Source: Circinella minor (lineage: Eukaryota > Mucoromycota > Mucoromycetes > Mucorales > Lichtheimiaceae). From it: a stretch of DNA of 64,000 bases. The notes under the pieces were generated by a model, which did not search any database, was not told the DNA's origin, and was given only the letters and a program-made list of their open reading frames with translations. The position numbers and the translations under genes are program-made. Positions 45,955 through 57,493 of the stretch are shown piece after piece (position 1 is the first letter of the stretch; every line of letters starts with the position of its first letter). The DNA is taken from positions 1 through 64,000 of the forward strand of contig JAEPRB010000167.1 of NCBI GenBank assembly GCA_016758965.1, read 5' to 3'.

Positions 45955-46600
45955 TGTACTAAACATTCTATCGTTCGCAAACGGAAAAAAAAATGTTAAC
46001 GTTAACAATTAACAAGCAACCGCTGCTTTGTTCATTGTTCAAAACAGTAAAACAATGTGATATCCATTCGCAACAATATGGATGCTCAGTCATATGGTAC
46101 AAATTATGTGCTGAGCTACATAGCCCAAAGATCGTCATAACTGTTTAGTCAGACTTTCAAACGTCATACGTACGTAGTAATATTTGCGGACGCCAAAAAT
46201 AAAATAAATATTTAACCTTACGTGCAAGGGAAACGATGAGTTTTGTTTCAAGATCTAATGTAAAAAACTCATGACAAGGTTTTCCCTCCCTATTTTGATA
46301 TGTACTGAACTATATGAAATAAAATTGGAGAATGATTACTCTTATGGGTTAGGAAGAGTAGGGAAGAATGTATAATTGTATTTGAAATAAATGGTGATAC
46401 GTGTATATACAATATTATATACGTACAAACACATGTTATTGTAATGGACATTACTAATTTATATGATTAATACGTACAGCCACCGTTATGACCACATTGA
46501 CTTCTTTTTGTAGTGAATCTATTATTCTATTATATTTTACGTAAAGATTTCCAAAAGATACGTAGTTCATAAAATCGATCTATTCGTTACCTTACATGAT
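45955..46600. repeat. Dispersed repeat, copy 2 (block X inverted, block Y direct)
   Basis: 45960-46050 matches 14385-14460 in reverse orientation (both hold GTTAACGTTAACAATTAAC or its complement). 46080-46600 matches 14555-15065 directly. Similarity ends near GATAGTAGA in both. No protein is encoded. Confidence 0.75.
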
Positions 46601-46714
46601 AGTAGAATATTGTCTTCATACGATGAGGGTGGAAAACGTATCACATATGCAGGTTAAATCAGGAATTAGTTTTGAACTTCTTTTCTTATTAAGTAAAATT
46701 ATTTACAGTCATTT

Positions 46715-47470
46715 TTCGTTAAACCGGTACTCGATATATGTGAGGATTTGTATCGGTTTAGCGAATTATAACGCAGCTGGTTCTAATATGTAGAGAATAC
46801 TGAAAAAATAACTATAATTAAATTAAGCTGTACGGATAAGATAAAAAAAAAAGATAGTTCATATAATGGAGCTTTACTACTATAAGCTAATCTTTTAATG
46901 ATACAAATGATAATAGTGTATTCATTAGAATAGTGATGATGAACCAGAGATTGGATTAATAATTAATTTACAACAAAGTGTGTTTAATATAGAACATGGT
47001 TAGCAGTTGAATAAATGAATAAAAATAAATCGTATCAACAACATAATTACATACTCAATGGTAGTGAACAAGTACATGACAAAGCTGAAAAGAAGTACAT
47101 ACGCACGCAGATGAAAAAGAAGAAAAAAGCATCTGTGTGAAGTTAGCGAAAAAGAGCCAGTGTTATCAACTTAACAAGGTGTTGAAAAGATTTCTTTTGA
47201 CGACAAGAATGTATTTGTGCCAACTGAAAACAAAGGGAAGAGCTGAGATGACGTAAAAGGAAGGCTGTATTACTGATTTTACCAATAAAAAGACTATACT
47301 ATATAATATAAAATGAAATAATACCATTATAAACCCGGTAAATATTTACGAAAATTCACCGGATACTGGTTTAACGAATCACCGGTATTTTACTAAGTAT
47401 ATAAAAAATATTTGAGAGATACTACTACCGGTTTAGCGAAAGACCGGTTTGACGAGTACCGGTTTAAGAT
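46715..47470. mobile_element. ~750-bp element with ACCGGTTTA-type inverted ends
   Basis: GTTAAACCGGTACTCG at about 46718 is inverted at about 47453 (CGAGTACCGGTTTAAG). Both ends carry further copies of CCGGTTTAGCGA. No open frame lies between, so it would be non-autonomous. Confidence 0.6.
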
Positions 47471-48856
47471 TATTTTTATTCATATAAGTGCTTCTTCTTA
47501 TAATACGTAATATCTTTGGCAAAACTGTTTTTTAATATTATTGAATTTAATCGTTTCATTTATATTTTATTTTTAAAAAAAGATAGTGTGCCCACAGTTC
47601 TCTTCATATTTTTTAATTTGATTATCATACGTACCTAAAACAAATATAGCTCACTGAGTACATTAAATGGTTGTTGAACTCAATGCATCTCAACACTTCT
47701 CAATCAACCAACAACATACACAAATCCACAACCAAGACAAACATATACTGTACTTTGGATTGATTCACAACATTTTCGATCACACTAGAATACATTGACA
47801 AGCTCTCCTACGTACTCCTTCGAACACCATAAAATAAACACCAAACAAAATAAATAAACCTCTTGCTCTATATATGCACATCAAATCTCTTAATCACCCC
47901 CCCCGACGAGTCTCAGTATTCCTTTGTTTATATACCTAGTTCCCTCGTTGACCTTTTCCCCTGCACTCACAACAGGGTTTTTATGAACTGTCCCCAAACA
48001 ATCAGACGATGTACGCAAATTGATTTCGCAACAGCGCAAAATATTTCATATGGAACTGCAAAATCCATTTCAGCTTGGCGCAAATAATTTGGAAAAAGCC
48101 TATAATATGGTGTACTTGTTTGTACTCTTTTATTATTATTATTATTTTTTTTTCTTTTTCATCCTTTGTTCTACTGATCTATATTACTGACTCTCATCCT
48201 TCCCTGCTTGTGAGCGCGAACTTTTCATCATTTCTGTATCAGTATCGGGCGAAAATGTCTGGCAAGAACATTGTGTTTAACAGAGACACCAAATTTTTAA
48301 ATGTAGTACTGGTGGAAAGATTACTCTCTTTTTTTTCACGTGACACTACTAATTATTAGACCATTTTTAAACATAAATGATATAAATAAATAAGCAAGAA
48401 ACCCCTCCCCCATTTTAAATCATAATAAAATATTTAAACTGTTAACCTTTCAATGATTCAAAAAGAGAGTTTCTATGATTTAAAAGAGTGAAAAAGGGTT
48501 ATCTCTGGAGTGATCGAACCATGTAAAAAAAAAAAAAAAAAAAAAAAATCGGAGCCTCTTTTGTGTTCCTGTAGATTTGTGTCACTTGCAAAAAGAAAGA
48601 TTGGACTATCAATAACCATCGGCGTTTTACTTTTCAAAAAAAAAACATTTCTTATGGTTTATCTCAGCAATTTTTTTTTTTTCTTTTCTTTGCCTCTTTT
48701 TCTTTTATTTTTTCCTCCCCAAACCCTTTTAATCAAAATACCCTAATTTTACCCCTTGAATTTTTTTTTTTTTTTTTGAAGAAAAACACGTCAATAACAA
48801 ATAAAGAGGTTATATAGGGAAATACATATATAGAAAAAAAAGAAGGACACAAATAA
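47471..48856. other. Intergenic DNA and promoter of the P5 ATPase gene
   Basis: T/A runs, including an A-run at about 48524-48547. The GGCGCAAATAATTTGG motif at 48075 is shared with 38649. The weak frames at 47863-48359 have no recognised similarity. Confidence 0.5.
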
Positions 48857-51800
48857 ATGAGAGTGGCTATACAAATACTTGCCGCTTTTTTATTCGCCTC
48901 TATTACCCTTGATGGTGTAAAGGCAATTCCTGTTTTCCATCACAGTACGTTTGTTATTATTATCATTTTCGGTTCGAAATTGTTGTATCCATATATTTAC
49001 CTTTATTTTATTTTATTATTTTAGTTAATGATTATGATAAACAAGGCAATGTATGTCCTTTACCACTGAAACAAAAAGTTGAATGTCCTGTTCTTTGCGT
49101 AACAAATCATGATCTTTGTCCTCAAGCCTTAGCTCCTAATTGTCCAACAGGTCAAACATTTTGTCTTGATGGTACTTGTCAAGAATCATGTGGAGAAGAA
49201 ATTACGAATGCTTGTCTTTGTAACGGTGAAACAATTGGCGCCGCATATACCAACTATGTTCCTTGCATGGCCGGCCAGCTTGTCAACATTACCCATTACG
49301 ATGCTGAAAAAGAATTAGAACAAACTCGTAGTGCTTGTACTTCTAATGCTGGATTAGCGTTGACGGATGCTTCCTCTATTGGTATTTGGGGTGTAGATAC
49401 CACGAATCCCATGATTTGGGCCGAATGTCCCGAATTACCTCTTCCAACATTTACTTTTACTGAACCTATGTGGATTGCTGTTTGGGCATTAGCAGGTGCT
49501 CAAGCTGGTTTATTAATTCTTTGGCACTTGTATAAAACCGGTCGTGAATTTACTTTCCATAAATCGATGCAAAAGGCTGCAGCAACAGGTGTCTTACATG
49601 CCGATAAATTACCTATTGATGAAAAAGTAAATTCACCTTCTTTGATATCAGATGATGATAAAGAAGATATAACAGAAGAAGGCAAAACGACAAACGACGA
49701 GAAAAATAAGGATGCTGTTGTGCTTCGATCAACTGATTCTGAAACTTCTTCATTACAAGATTCTGAACGTTTACGTTTCCGTGGATTTAACATTGATTAT
49801 ATTGGTTTATTTGTATTTGGATCTGTCGTTTGCACTACGTTATTATTCTTGGTATTTTTAGGTTGCATTGTCAATGATTACTGTAAGTTTTTTTTTTATT
49901 TGTTTGTTTAAAATTTTTTTTTTATCTTCATTATTTGGGTTACACTTGATCTTTGTACGATTTCTTCTTAACCTTGTGATTGATTAACCTTAAATTTTTT
50001 TTTTTTGTTGCTGATATTACACAGATGGTGGTTTGGCTGGTGCAGAGTTTGCTGTCTTTTTAGAGTCCGAACTGTCATCTAAAATCTTTTGTGCTGTATG
50101 GCATATTGCTGCTGCTTGGTTTGGTTGTATTTTACTTTTCCGTAAACGTATTCTCAATTATTTCCGTATTGAAAATTATGCTCATAATGCACATTATGTT
50201 CAAATTGAACGTCGTCAAGAAGAACAAGTGTTTTTGGCCGATGGTAGCAAACTCATTGCTAAACTCCGTCATTTTGAACAACTGGCTGTAAAACGGTTAA
50301 AGTAAGTTACCATTTTCTATTATTCTCATTATTATTATTTTTTAAAACTCAAAAACTTTAAAAAAAAATGACAAGCCTCTAATACAAATTATGATCCTAA
50401 TTATAGTATGGATATTGTGGTTGAAACACATAAAGTGAAATATACGAGTGGATTAAAATATTTTGAATATCAATGTATGCGATATGTATTTAATGCAGAA
50501 AAACATAAGTTTGAACCTTATGAATTTGATCTTGGATCTACCAATAATAAACTTCATGAATATTCGAATGGAATGACAACAGAAGATGCTAAAAAACGTC
50601 AAGGTTTATTGGGATCAAATCTTATTAAAGTTCGAGTACCTTCTATCCCACTTGCTATTGCACAAGAGTAAGTTATTTGTAGTAAATTTATGGTAATTGA
50701 ATTCTTGTATCTAATTAATATATGTTTCTCTATTCCAAAAAAAAAACAGGTTCAGTTCCTTTTTATACCTTTATCAAATGATGTGTATGTGGGTTTGGTA
50801 GTAAGTATTAAATACATAATTTTTGATTCGAAATGATGGAATGAGAGTTTTAAGTAAGAATAAATGTATTGATCACTTTTTTTTTTTTAGTTATTTCCAA
50901 TATTTCCAAATGGGTTTGGTACAAACTTGTATTATCTTGGTTTCTGCCTTGGTCCGCGTCATTTTACGTTTACGTGCTGAATATCGTATCAAATCAATGG
51001 CCGAACATGTTGATGAAGTGTGTGTATTGCGCGACGGTGAATGGAAGGAAGGTATTTCGAGCGCCGATCTTGTCCCTGGTGATGTATTCGAAGTGCGCGA
51101 AAAAACCCAATTACCATGTGATGCAGTCATTTTATCCGGTACAGTGGTTGTCAATGAATCCTCACTGACAGGTGAAGCTATGCCTGTACGTAAAATCGAA
51201 ATGAATAAGGATGATACTGTTTATGACATGATGGGTCAAGGTAAAATCAATACTTTGTTTGCTGGTACAACTGTCATGCAAATTACACCCAATGGTAATG
51301 ATTCAACCAAGCGTATTCGTGCATTGGCTTTACGTACTGGTATTTCAAGTGAAAAGGGTATGTTGATCCACAAAATTTTGTTCCCTTCACCTGTCAGTTT
51401 TATTTTCAACGAACATATCAAGCTTGCCATTTGTTTCCTTTTATTATGGGGTGGTATTGCCTTTGCATTGACTTTATGGTGGATGGGTCGTGGTAATATT
51501 ACCAGTTGGTTCTATGGTGTGTTTATCATGTCTCAAATCTTTTCCCCTCTTTTACCTGCTGCTTTTACAATCAATCAATCGGTTGCTGCGGCTCGTATGC
51601 GTTCCAAGAAAATTTTATGTTTGGATTTACCTCGTATCAATTTATCCGGTAAAGTACGTATTTTCTGTTTTGATAAAACAGGTACTTTGACACGTGAAGG
51701 TTTGGAATTTTATGGTGCTGTGGCAAGTCCTAAAGATTTGGATGGTACTTTTGAGGAAAACCGTACGGATGATCCACTCAAGATGGATAAAATTGTAGCT

Positions 51801-53764
51801 ATGGGTATTGCTACATGCCATGCTGTTACCAAGGTACATGATCAATTTATTGGTAACCCAGTTGATATTGAATCTTTCAATGCCATGAAATGGGATTTAC
51901 AAGCTCCCGCTGATCCTCACTTTTTGGATACACTTTGTCCACCTCAAGTCAATCCAAATGAAAAAGCTACACCTGTTCATGTTTTACGTCGATTCGAATT
52001 TGTTCATGCGCGTGCATCCCAATCCGTGGCTGTTCTTGATCCTGCTACCAACCATGTTCATGTCTTTTTAAAGGGTTCATTTGAACGTGTCAAGCATTTG
52101 TCAGTTCAAAAGACAATTCCTATTCAATATGATCGTACTGCTGCAAATTATGCTCGTGAAGGATGTTATGTGTTATCCTTGGCTCATCGTGATATGGGTG
52201 AATTGGGACAAGATATTACAATGGAAGATATCAAAACAATGACACGGGATGAACTTGAAAAGGATTGTCATTTTGCTGGTTTTGTTTTGTTCCGTAATAT
52301 GCTTAAGCACGATACTGTGGATGCTATTACTGAACTCAAGGAAGGTGATACACGTACGGTCATGATTACAGGTGATACTGCATTGACAGGTATTTTTATC
52401 GCCCGTCAATGTGGTATGATTGGACCTCATCAACGTATTCTTTTGGGTGACTCTGTGAATGGTACTCTAGTATGGAACGATGTCGATTCTGGTTTACAAG
52501 TAGATGTCGATGAAATCCTTGAAGATGATCCACGTGAATCTCATGAAAAACAAATCGAATTAGCTATTACGGGTCGTGCTTTTGAAACATTGATTGCTCA
52601 AAACAAAATGCGTAAATACTTATTGAATACCCGTGTATTTGCTCGTATGACACCTTCGGATAAAGTTCAATGTGTTCGTTTACATATGGAAAGAGGTGTT
52701 ACAGCCATGTGTGGTGACGGTGGTAACGATTGTGGTGCTTTACGTGCTGCTCATGTTGGTTTAGCTTTATCTGAAGCTGAAGCATCCATTGTATCTCCTT
52801 TCAGTACAAGTAATCGGTCTATTATGCAATGTGTTGAATTATTGAAACAAGGTCGTTCTGCACTTGCTACCAGTTTTGCTAACTATAAATTTTTAATCTT
52901 TTATGGTGAATGTATGGCTTGTTGGGAATTACTCATGTTTTATTTCACTGTTATTGCACCTCAATCTATTTGGATCACGATCGATGGTTTCAGTACACCC
53001 TTTATGACCTTTGCAATTACTCAAGCACGTCCTGCAGATAAATTGGGACCTTCTCGACCTACTGCTAAACCTGTTGGACCTTATACTTTGGTTTCTTCTC
53101 TTGGTGTTATTTTTATCAACTTTTGGTTTATTGTTGCCAGTGTCATTTGGCTTTTCCAACAAGACTGGTTTGTTTGTAATGAATTTGATAGTACAGCTGT
53201 TGATTCTGCTCGTTGGTGGTTATTGGGTGATAATTATGAATCTGAAATCATTTCTTTGGTGATTATTTTCCAATTTTTCCATAATGGTGCCTTGGTCAAC
53301 TTTGGTTCTGCTTTTAGACAATCATGGTGGCGTAATTATGTATTGGTCTTCTTTTGGTGTTGTTTCTTTGTCAGTACTAGTTATTTGATTTTAGCTGATC
53401 CTAATCCTTATAGTTGTATTGTAAGTTATTTTTGAAAAGGGAGCGGATATATAATGGAATGGATTAAAAAAAAAACTAATTATATTATCTATTATTATAG
53501 TTCCGTATTAATTGTGGTACTCCAGAAGTATTACATGAAATTGGATATCCAATGCCTACATGGCATATTGATGAGTATAATTCACCTTTAGGTCATAATG
53601 TATTACCACAAAACTTTAGATGGCGTTTATGGGGCTTTGTTTTAGGTAATATTGCTACTACAACTATTTGGGAACGTATCATTGTTCAAGGTTTCTTACG
53701 TTCTTGGGTAATGAAACGTAATAAGCAAAATCCTCCAAAGAATCGTACCTTATTTAAATTATAA
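48857..53764 (+). CDS. P5-type (P5B-like) ATPase with signal peptide and Cys-rich N-terminal ectodomain
   Basis: Seven exons (48857-48944, 49025-49882, 50025-50301, 50407-50667, 50750-50800, 50891-53420, 53501-53764) join in phase to give 1442 aa. All P-type ATPase motifs are present: TGEAMPV (about 605), FCFDKTGTLT with the phosphorylated Asp (about 772), MITGDTALTG and GDGGNDCGAL (about 1120). The M4 motif reads SPLLPAAFTI (about 730), where P5B pumps usually have PPALP and P5A pumps PPELP. RINLSGKVRIFCFDKTGTLT is P5B-like. P5B pumps of the ATP13A2/Ypk9 group act in endolysosomal or vacuolar membranes and move polyamines. Substrate here is inferred only. Unusual is the N-terminus: a hydrophobic signal peptide, then about 80 residues with some 14 cysteines, a transmembrane segment, an acidic loop and further membrane segments. 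This gives a longer and topologically different start than Ypk9. Several C-terminal membrane segments follow the catalytic core. Confidence 0.92.
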
Positions 53765-53931
53765 AATCCTTTTCATTCTTTTATTTTTGTATCATAATTA
53801 TTTTTATTTCATTTATTTTTTTTGTGTATTACTTCGGAAACTTTTTTTTTTATATGAAAAAAAAGTATACACTTTTACACAGATAACTCATTTTTTTTTT
53901 TTATTTATTTATTTACATATAATTCAACATT

Positions 53932-53955
53932 CCCACCCACCCACCCACCCACCCA
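53932..53955 (+). repeat. CCCA tetranucleotide microsatellite
   Basis: Six perfect CCCA units in the 3' flank of the ATPase gene. Confidence 0.9.
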
Positions 53956-54090
53956 TACAGACCATCATAACAAATAATTTATTTATATAACCATTTTTTT
54001 ACCTCTTTTTTTTTCATTTGGGTTTTTTCCTTTTTATCCTTCATTTAATAATAATCATTTTAATAAATATTTCTTATCTATTCATTCAAC

Positions 54091-54770
54091 ATGAAATATA
54101 TAATTCGTTTTTTATTACTTATTAGTACTTTAACTATTAGTACTACTTTTGCATGTAATCCTCTGTATGAAAAACAATTGATTAATATATTCTTTCCGAA
54201 TTTTTATATTAAATATGAATATTAACAATTATATTTTTATTTTTATTTTATTTTTTTGCTTAGATTTGATATGTGTATGAGTACAGCACAAAATGCAATA
54301 GATGCATGTGAATATCAATATTATTCAGACCCTTCTTGTGAATGTTCTGCTCAAAAACAATTACTTGCATGTTATTCTGAATGTTCTCCAGATCAAGTTT
54401 TTGGTAAAAAAAAAAAAAAAAAAAATCATAAATTATATAATCAATGAATTAACTTTTTTTTCATAATAAAAATTTAGTAAAAGAAGACATACAAATGGCA
54501 AGAATTGCAGATATTTGTCGTCTTTCAGGAGCTGAAGCTGAAACTAAGATTATGCAAAAAGAAGGAGAGTTTTCAGCAGCTTCAGTGAATGAACAATCTA
54601 TTCCAGAACCCATTCATAAAGATGAAATATCAATATTAGGACAAACACATGCTAAATATTCTTCTACTACTGATAAAAAAGAAGAATCTTCTTCTTCTTC
54701 ATCTATTATAGTTTCTACTTTAAATGTATTTATTAGTGCATCTATTATTGTATTTTGTTTTATCCAATAA
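54091..54770 (+). CDS. Small secreted Cys-rich protein, probably GPI-anchored
   Basis: Three exons (54091-54164, 54264-54403, 54478-54770) join in phase to give 168 aa. A signal peptide (MKYIIRFLLLISTLTIS...FA) precedes a compact module with about eight cysteines (CNPL, FDMCMSTAQNAIDACEY, CECSAQKQLLACYSEC, DICRLSG). A Ser-rich stalk and a hydrophobic C-terminus (STLNVFISASIIVFCFIQ) with no charged tail follow, the layout of a GPI-attachment signal. It would sit on the cell surface or wall. The name of the family is not known to me. It is close to the ATPase gene but has its own promoter space of about 330 bp. Confidence 0.8.
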
Positions 54771-54899
54771 TAATAATAAAAATTCCCGATTTCTCCTTAT
54801 TCATCCATTAAAAAAAGAGAGAAGATTAAACACAGCTTAAATTTGTTTCTTTTTCTTTAACGACTTTTTTTCTATTAAACAAAAAAATTCTATATAATA

Positions 54900-55402
54900 A
54901 TGGTATGTAAGAAATGTGAAAAAAAGTTAACAGCTGTAGCAGCACCTGATAAATGGAAAGAAGGTTCAAAGAATTCAGTTGGTAAGTAAAAAAGTTTTAT
55001 ATTGAACCAAAAATAAATAATTGTTTAATTCTTAATTTACTTTTAATATTAGCTGGTAAAGGTGATCGTAAAGTAAATCAAAACAAACTTTTATCGAAAT
55101 CAGCTAAAATAAGGTAATAAATAAAAAAATAGAATCCTTAAATTATTATTATCTTTAAGCTAATGAATATAACTGTAGATTTAATCCATATGAAAATAAA
55201 TGTCGTATTTGTAAAACAAAAGTAAATCAACCACAAGCTCATTATTGTCAACGTAAGTAGAACTATATAATTTTATTATATTAGTAAAAAAAAACTAATT
55301 GTTTTATATTTATATATAGAATGTGCATATAAACGTGGTATTTGTGCTATGTGTGGTAAACAAGTTCTTGATACAACAAGTTATAAACAATCATCAAAGT
55401 AG
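54900..55402 (+). CDS. CRIPT: CRIPT family protein (minor-spliceosome/PDZ-ligand Cys-rich protein)
   Basis: Four exons (54900-54981, 55053-55113, 55179-55252, 55320-55402) join in phase to give 99 aa, the normal length of CRIPT. The protein starts MVCKKCEKKL, contains GKGDRKVNQNKLLSKSAKIR and RFNPYENKCRICK, and ends with paired CxxC motifs (CRICK, CQQC, CAMCGKQVLDTTSYKQ). CRIPT is conserved in eukaryotes, was first described as a PSD-95 PDZ ligand in animals and has been linked to the minor spliceosome. In a fungus the splicing role is the more likely one. Three introns in 300 coding bases match the intron-rich style of the neighbours. Confidence 0.95.
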
Positions 55403-55612
55403 ATCCAACATGACGCCATACAACATACAACATAATATTCCCATTTTCATTTTCATTTTATATTCTTATTATCATCATTTACCATTTTAAATATTTATAT
55501 CTACTACACAGCGTATGGTTATATAAATGCATTGTAAAATATATTAACATTCATGATGAAGAAAAGAAAAGGGCACTTACGACAATACTACTACTATTAT
55601 TATTATTATTAT

Positions 55613-56219
55613 TTATGGTGATATATTATTTGATGATGAAGGAGAAGAAGAAGAAGAAGAAGAATGTGGATTCCCTTTTAACCAATTTATAGCATCTTTT
55701 TCAGATACCATGGAAAATGCATTGGATAAAAATTGTGGTGGAATAATATTATTATCAGAATCTGTTTATTTACATAGAAATTAATTAATACGGTCAACAA
55801 ACACAGTTTTCCCTTTTTACTTTACCTATTTGATTTTGTTCTTTTTCTTGTTGTTTCTATAAAGGATTTCATGTTTAATAATAAAAAGAAGTATATACAA
55901 TTTAATCAAGTTCATTATATATATTTACCTGTGCTTTTTCTGCATCAAATAAATCTTGTAATCGTTTTCGAGTTTCTGCTTCAGCTTTCTCTATCCGTTC
56001 ACGTTCTTTTTCTTTTTTAATCTGGGGGACAAAAAAGGGATTTTTCTCTTTTTTTTATGAGTTTATAATATGTATTTATATATATTGTGAATATTTGATA
56101 AAAAAAAAAATTACCACTGCTAAATGGCGCTGACGGTATTTTTCTAAACGATCTCTCAAGTTTATTAAATGATTAGGATCTACTTTTATTGTTGATTGAT
56201 CAGTGGAAGATTCATTCAT
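55613..56219 (-). CDS. Small coiled-coil protein of unknown function
   Basis: Four exons (56219-56115, 56021-55929, 55856-55826, 55761-55613) join in phase to give 125 aa from the second ATG (MNESSTDQSTIKVDPNH). The middle is a charged helix (LRDRLEKYRQRHLAVVIKKE, then KERERIEKAEAETRKRLQDL) likely to form a coiled coil. A Gln-rich stretch, a small hydrophobic patch (FLSNAFSMVSEKDAINWLKG) and a poly-Ser tail follow. I do not recognise the family. Clean phases support a real gene. It is convergent with CRIPT, with the stops about 210 bp apart. Confidence 0.72.
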
Positions 56220-56402
56220 GTTTTTTTTCTTCTTTTGTAAACTGTATGGTGTATTAGAAGTCAACCGCTGCTACAAATGCTGGCTACTTTTTTTTTCAAT
56301 AATGTAATATAATGCGAGCGGTGATTCAACCCAAAAGTCTTTTCTTGAGTATAAATAGGCTACGCACAATAAAGTGAAACTTATTCTTTTACAAAACTCA
56401 CA

Positions 56403-57379
56403 ATGTATTACGAAGGATATGAAGGTACTTTTAATTTTAGTTTTGGTCTATAAACTAACATAACTTTTTTTTTTATTAATGCCAACTTTTTTTTGTTGTT
56501 CTCAAAGCTCTCGATACTTATGTAAAAAAAACTGACATCCCATCTTTTACTACGTTTGTTGAAATGAACAATACAAACATTGCACGCTGGTCAGCCAAGT
56601 ATGGTTTAAGTGTTAGTAATCTCTATGGAACTTTGCGCAGGAGATTTGCGTTATCTTTAAAAAACCATAAAAAGACTGAATGTCTTGATTCAAAGTAAAT
56701 AAAAAAAAAGTTTTTCTTTGTTACAATGACAGAGCGTCTTTTTCTGTGAACAGTTGATAATGAAGAAAAACAAATATACTAACTTCTTATAATATAGTTA
56801 TAAAATGGACAAAGAAACGTGGGAGTTAATAAAAGAATTAGCAATTTACTGGTAAGATGTGCCTTGATTATAACAATTCAAATATTCTTTTGAACACGTA
56901 CTGATTCTATACATTTCTTAGAATAAGTCGACTTTGTCATCTCAAATAACCGCATTAGAAGGAATGATGGCTGCAGCACCAAGTGTTAATACAATTTTAA
57001 AAGAACTTCTTAAAGAATCGGAACAAGAACAAGTTGAACCTGCTCAACCTGAACAACCTGAACAACATCGAGAACATACAAGATATCGACAATTTGATGA
57101 CCTTCATCCTGATGCTCGTATCAATCTGTTGGCACATAAAAAAGTATGGAACATATATATACATAAAACAAACGATAAGGCTAATGAAAAAAAATTGTAT
57201 TTTTATGGTTAATTTATTTTTATTATTAATAATTATAGTTGTCTGGTAGTATACTTACTGACTACGAGGTCGAATACTTGGAATCGATTTCTAAAGATGG
57301 AACAATAAAAGGATCCCTTATGTTTCTAGCGGCAGAACGATTGTTGCTTAAGAACTGGAAAAAATGGATATTATATTAA
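56403..57379 (+). CDS. Lineage-specific hypothetical protein
   Basis: Exons 56403-56424, 56508-56694, 56798-56851, 56922-57143 and 57239-57379 have good splice sites. All join in phase except exon 3 to 4, which is one base out, so a frame break or an unseen exon lies there. The product would be about 208 aa: a helical N-terminal part (ALDTYVKKTDIPSFTTFVEM, WSAKYGLSVSNLYGTLRRRF), a Glu/Gln/Pro-rich repeat (EQEQVEPAQPEQPEQHREH) and a C-terminal TDYEVEYLESISKDGTIKGS. No domain is recognised. Its promoter is shared divergently with the coiled-coil gene (about 180 bp). Confidence 0.5.
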
Positions 57380-57493
57380 TAAAGTAGGTTTTCAAAAAAT
57401 TAATAGTTTCGTTACACATTGTTTTCATTTAACATAGCTAACTAACTTCCTTTTTATTTTTATATAGGCTTGCAGCATCAAGAATTATTAATT

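Noticed and set aside
48510..48746. 78-codon frame beginning with a poly-Lys run
   Set aside because: Translation of an A-run and T-runs in the ATPase promoter region.
53932..53955. Telomeric repeat
   Set aside because: CCCA units do not match the TTAGGG-type fungal telomere, and the tract is only 24 bp and internal.
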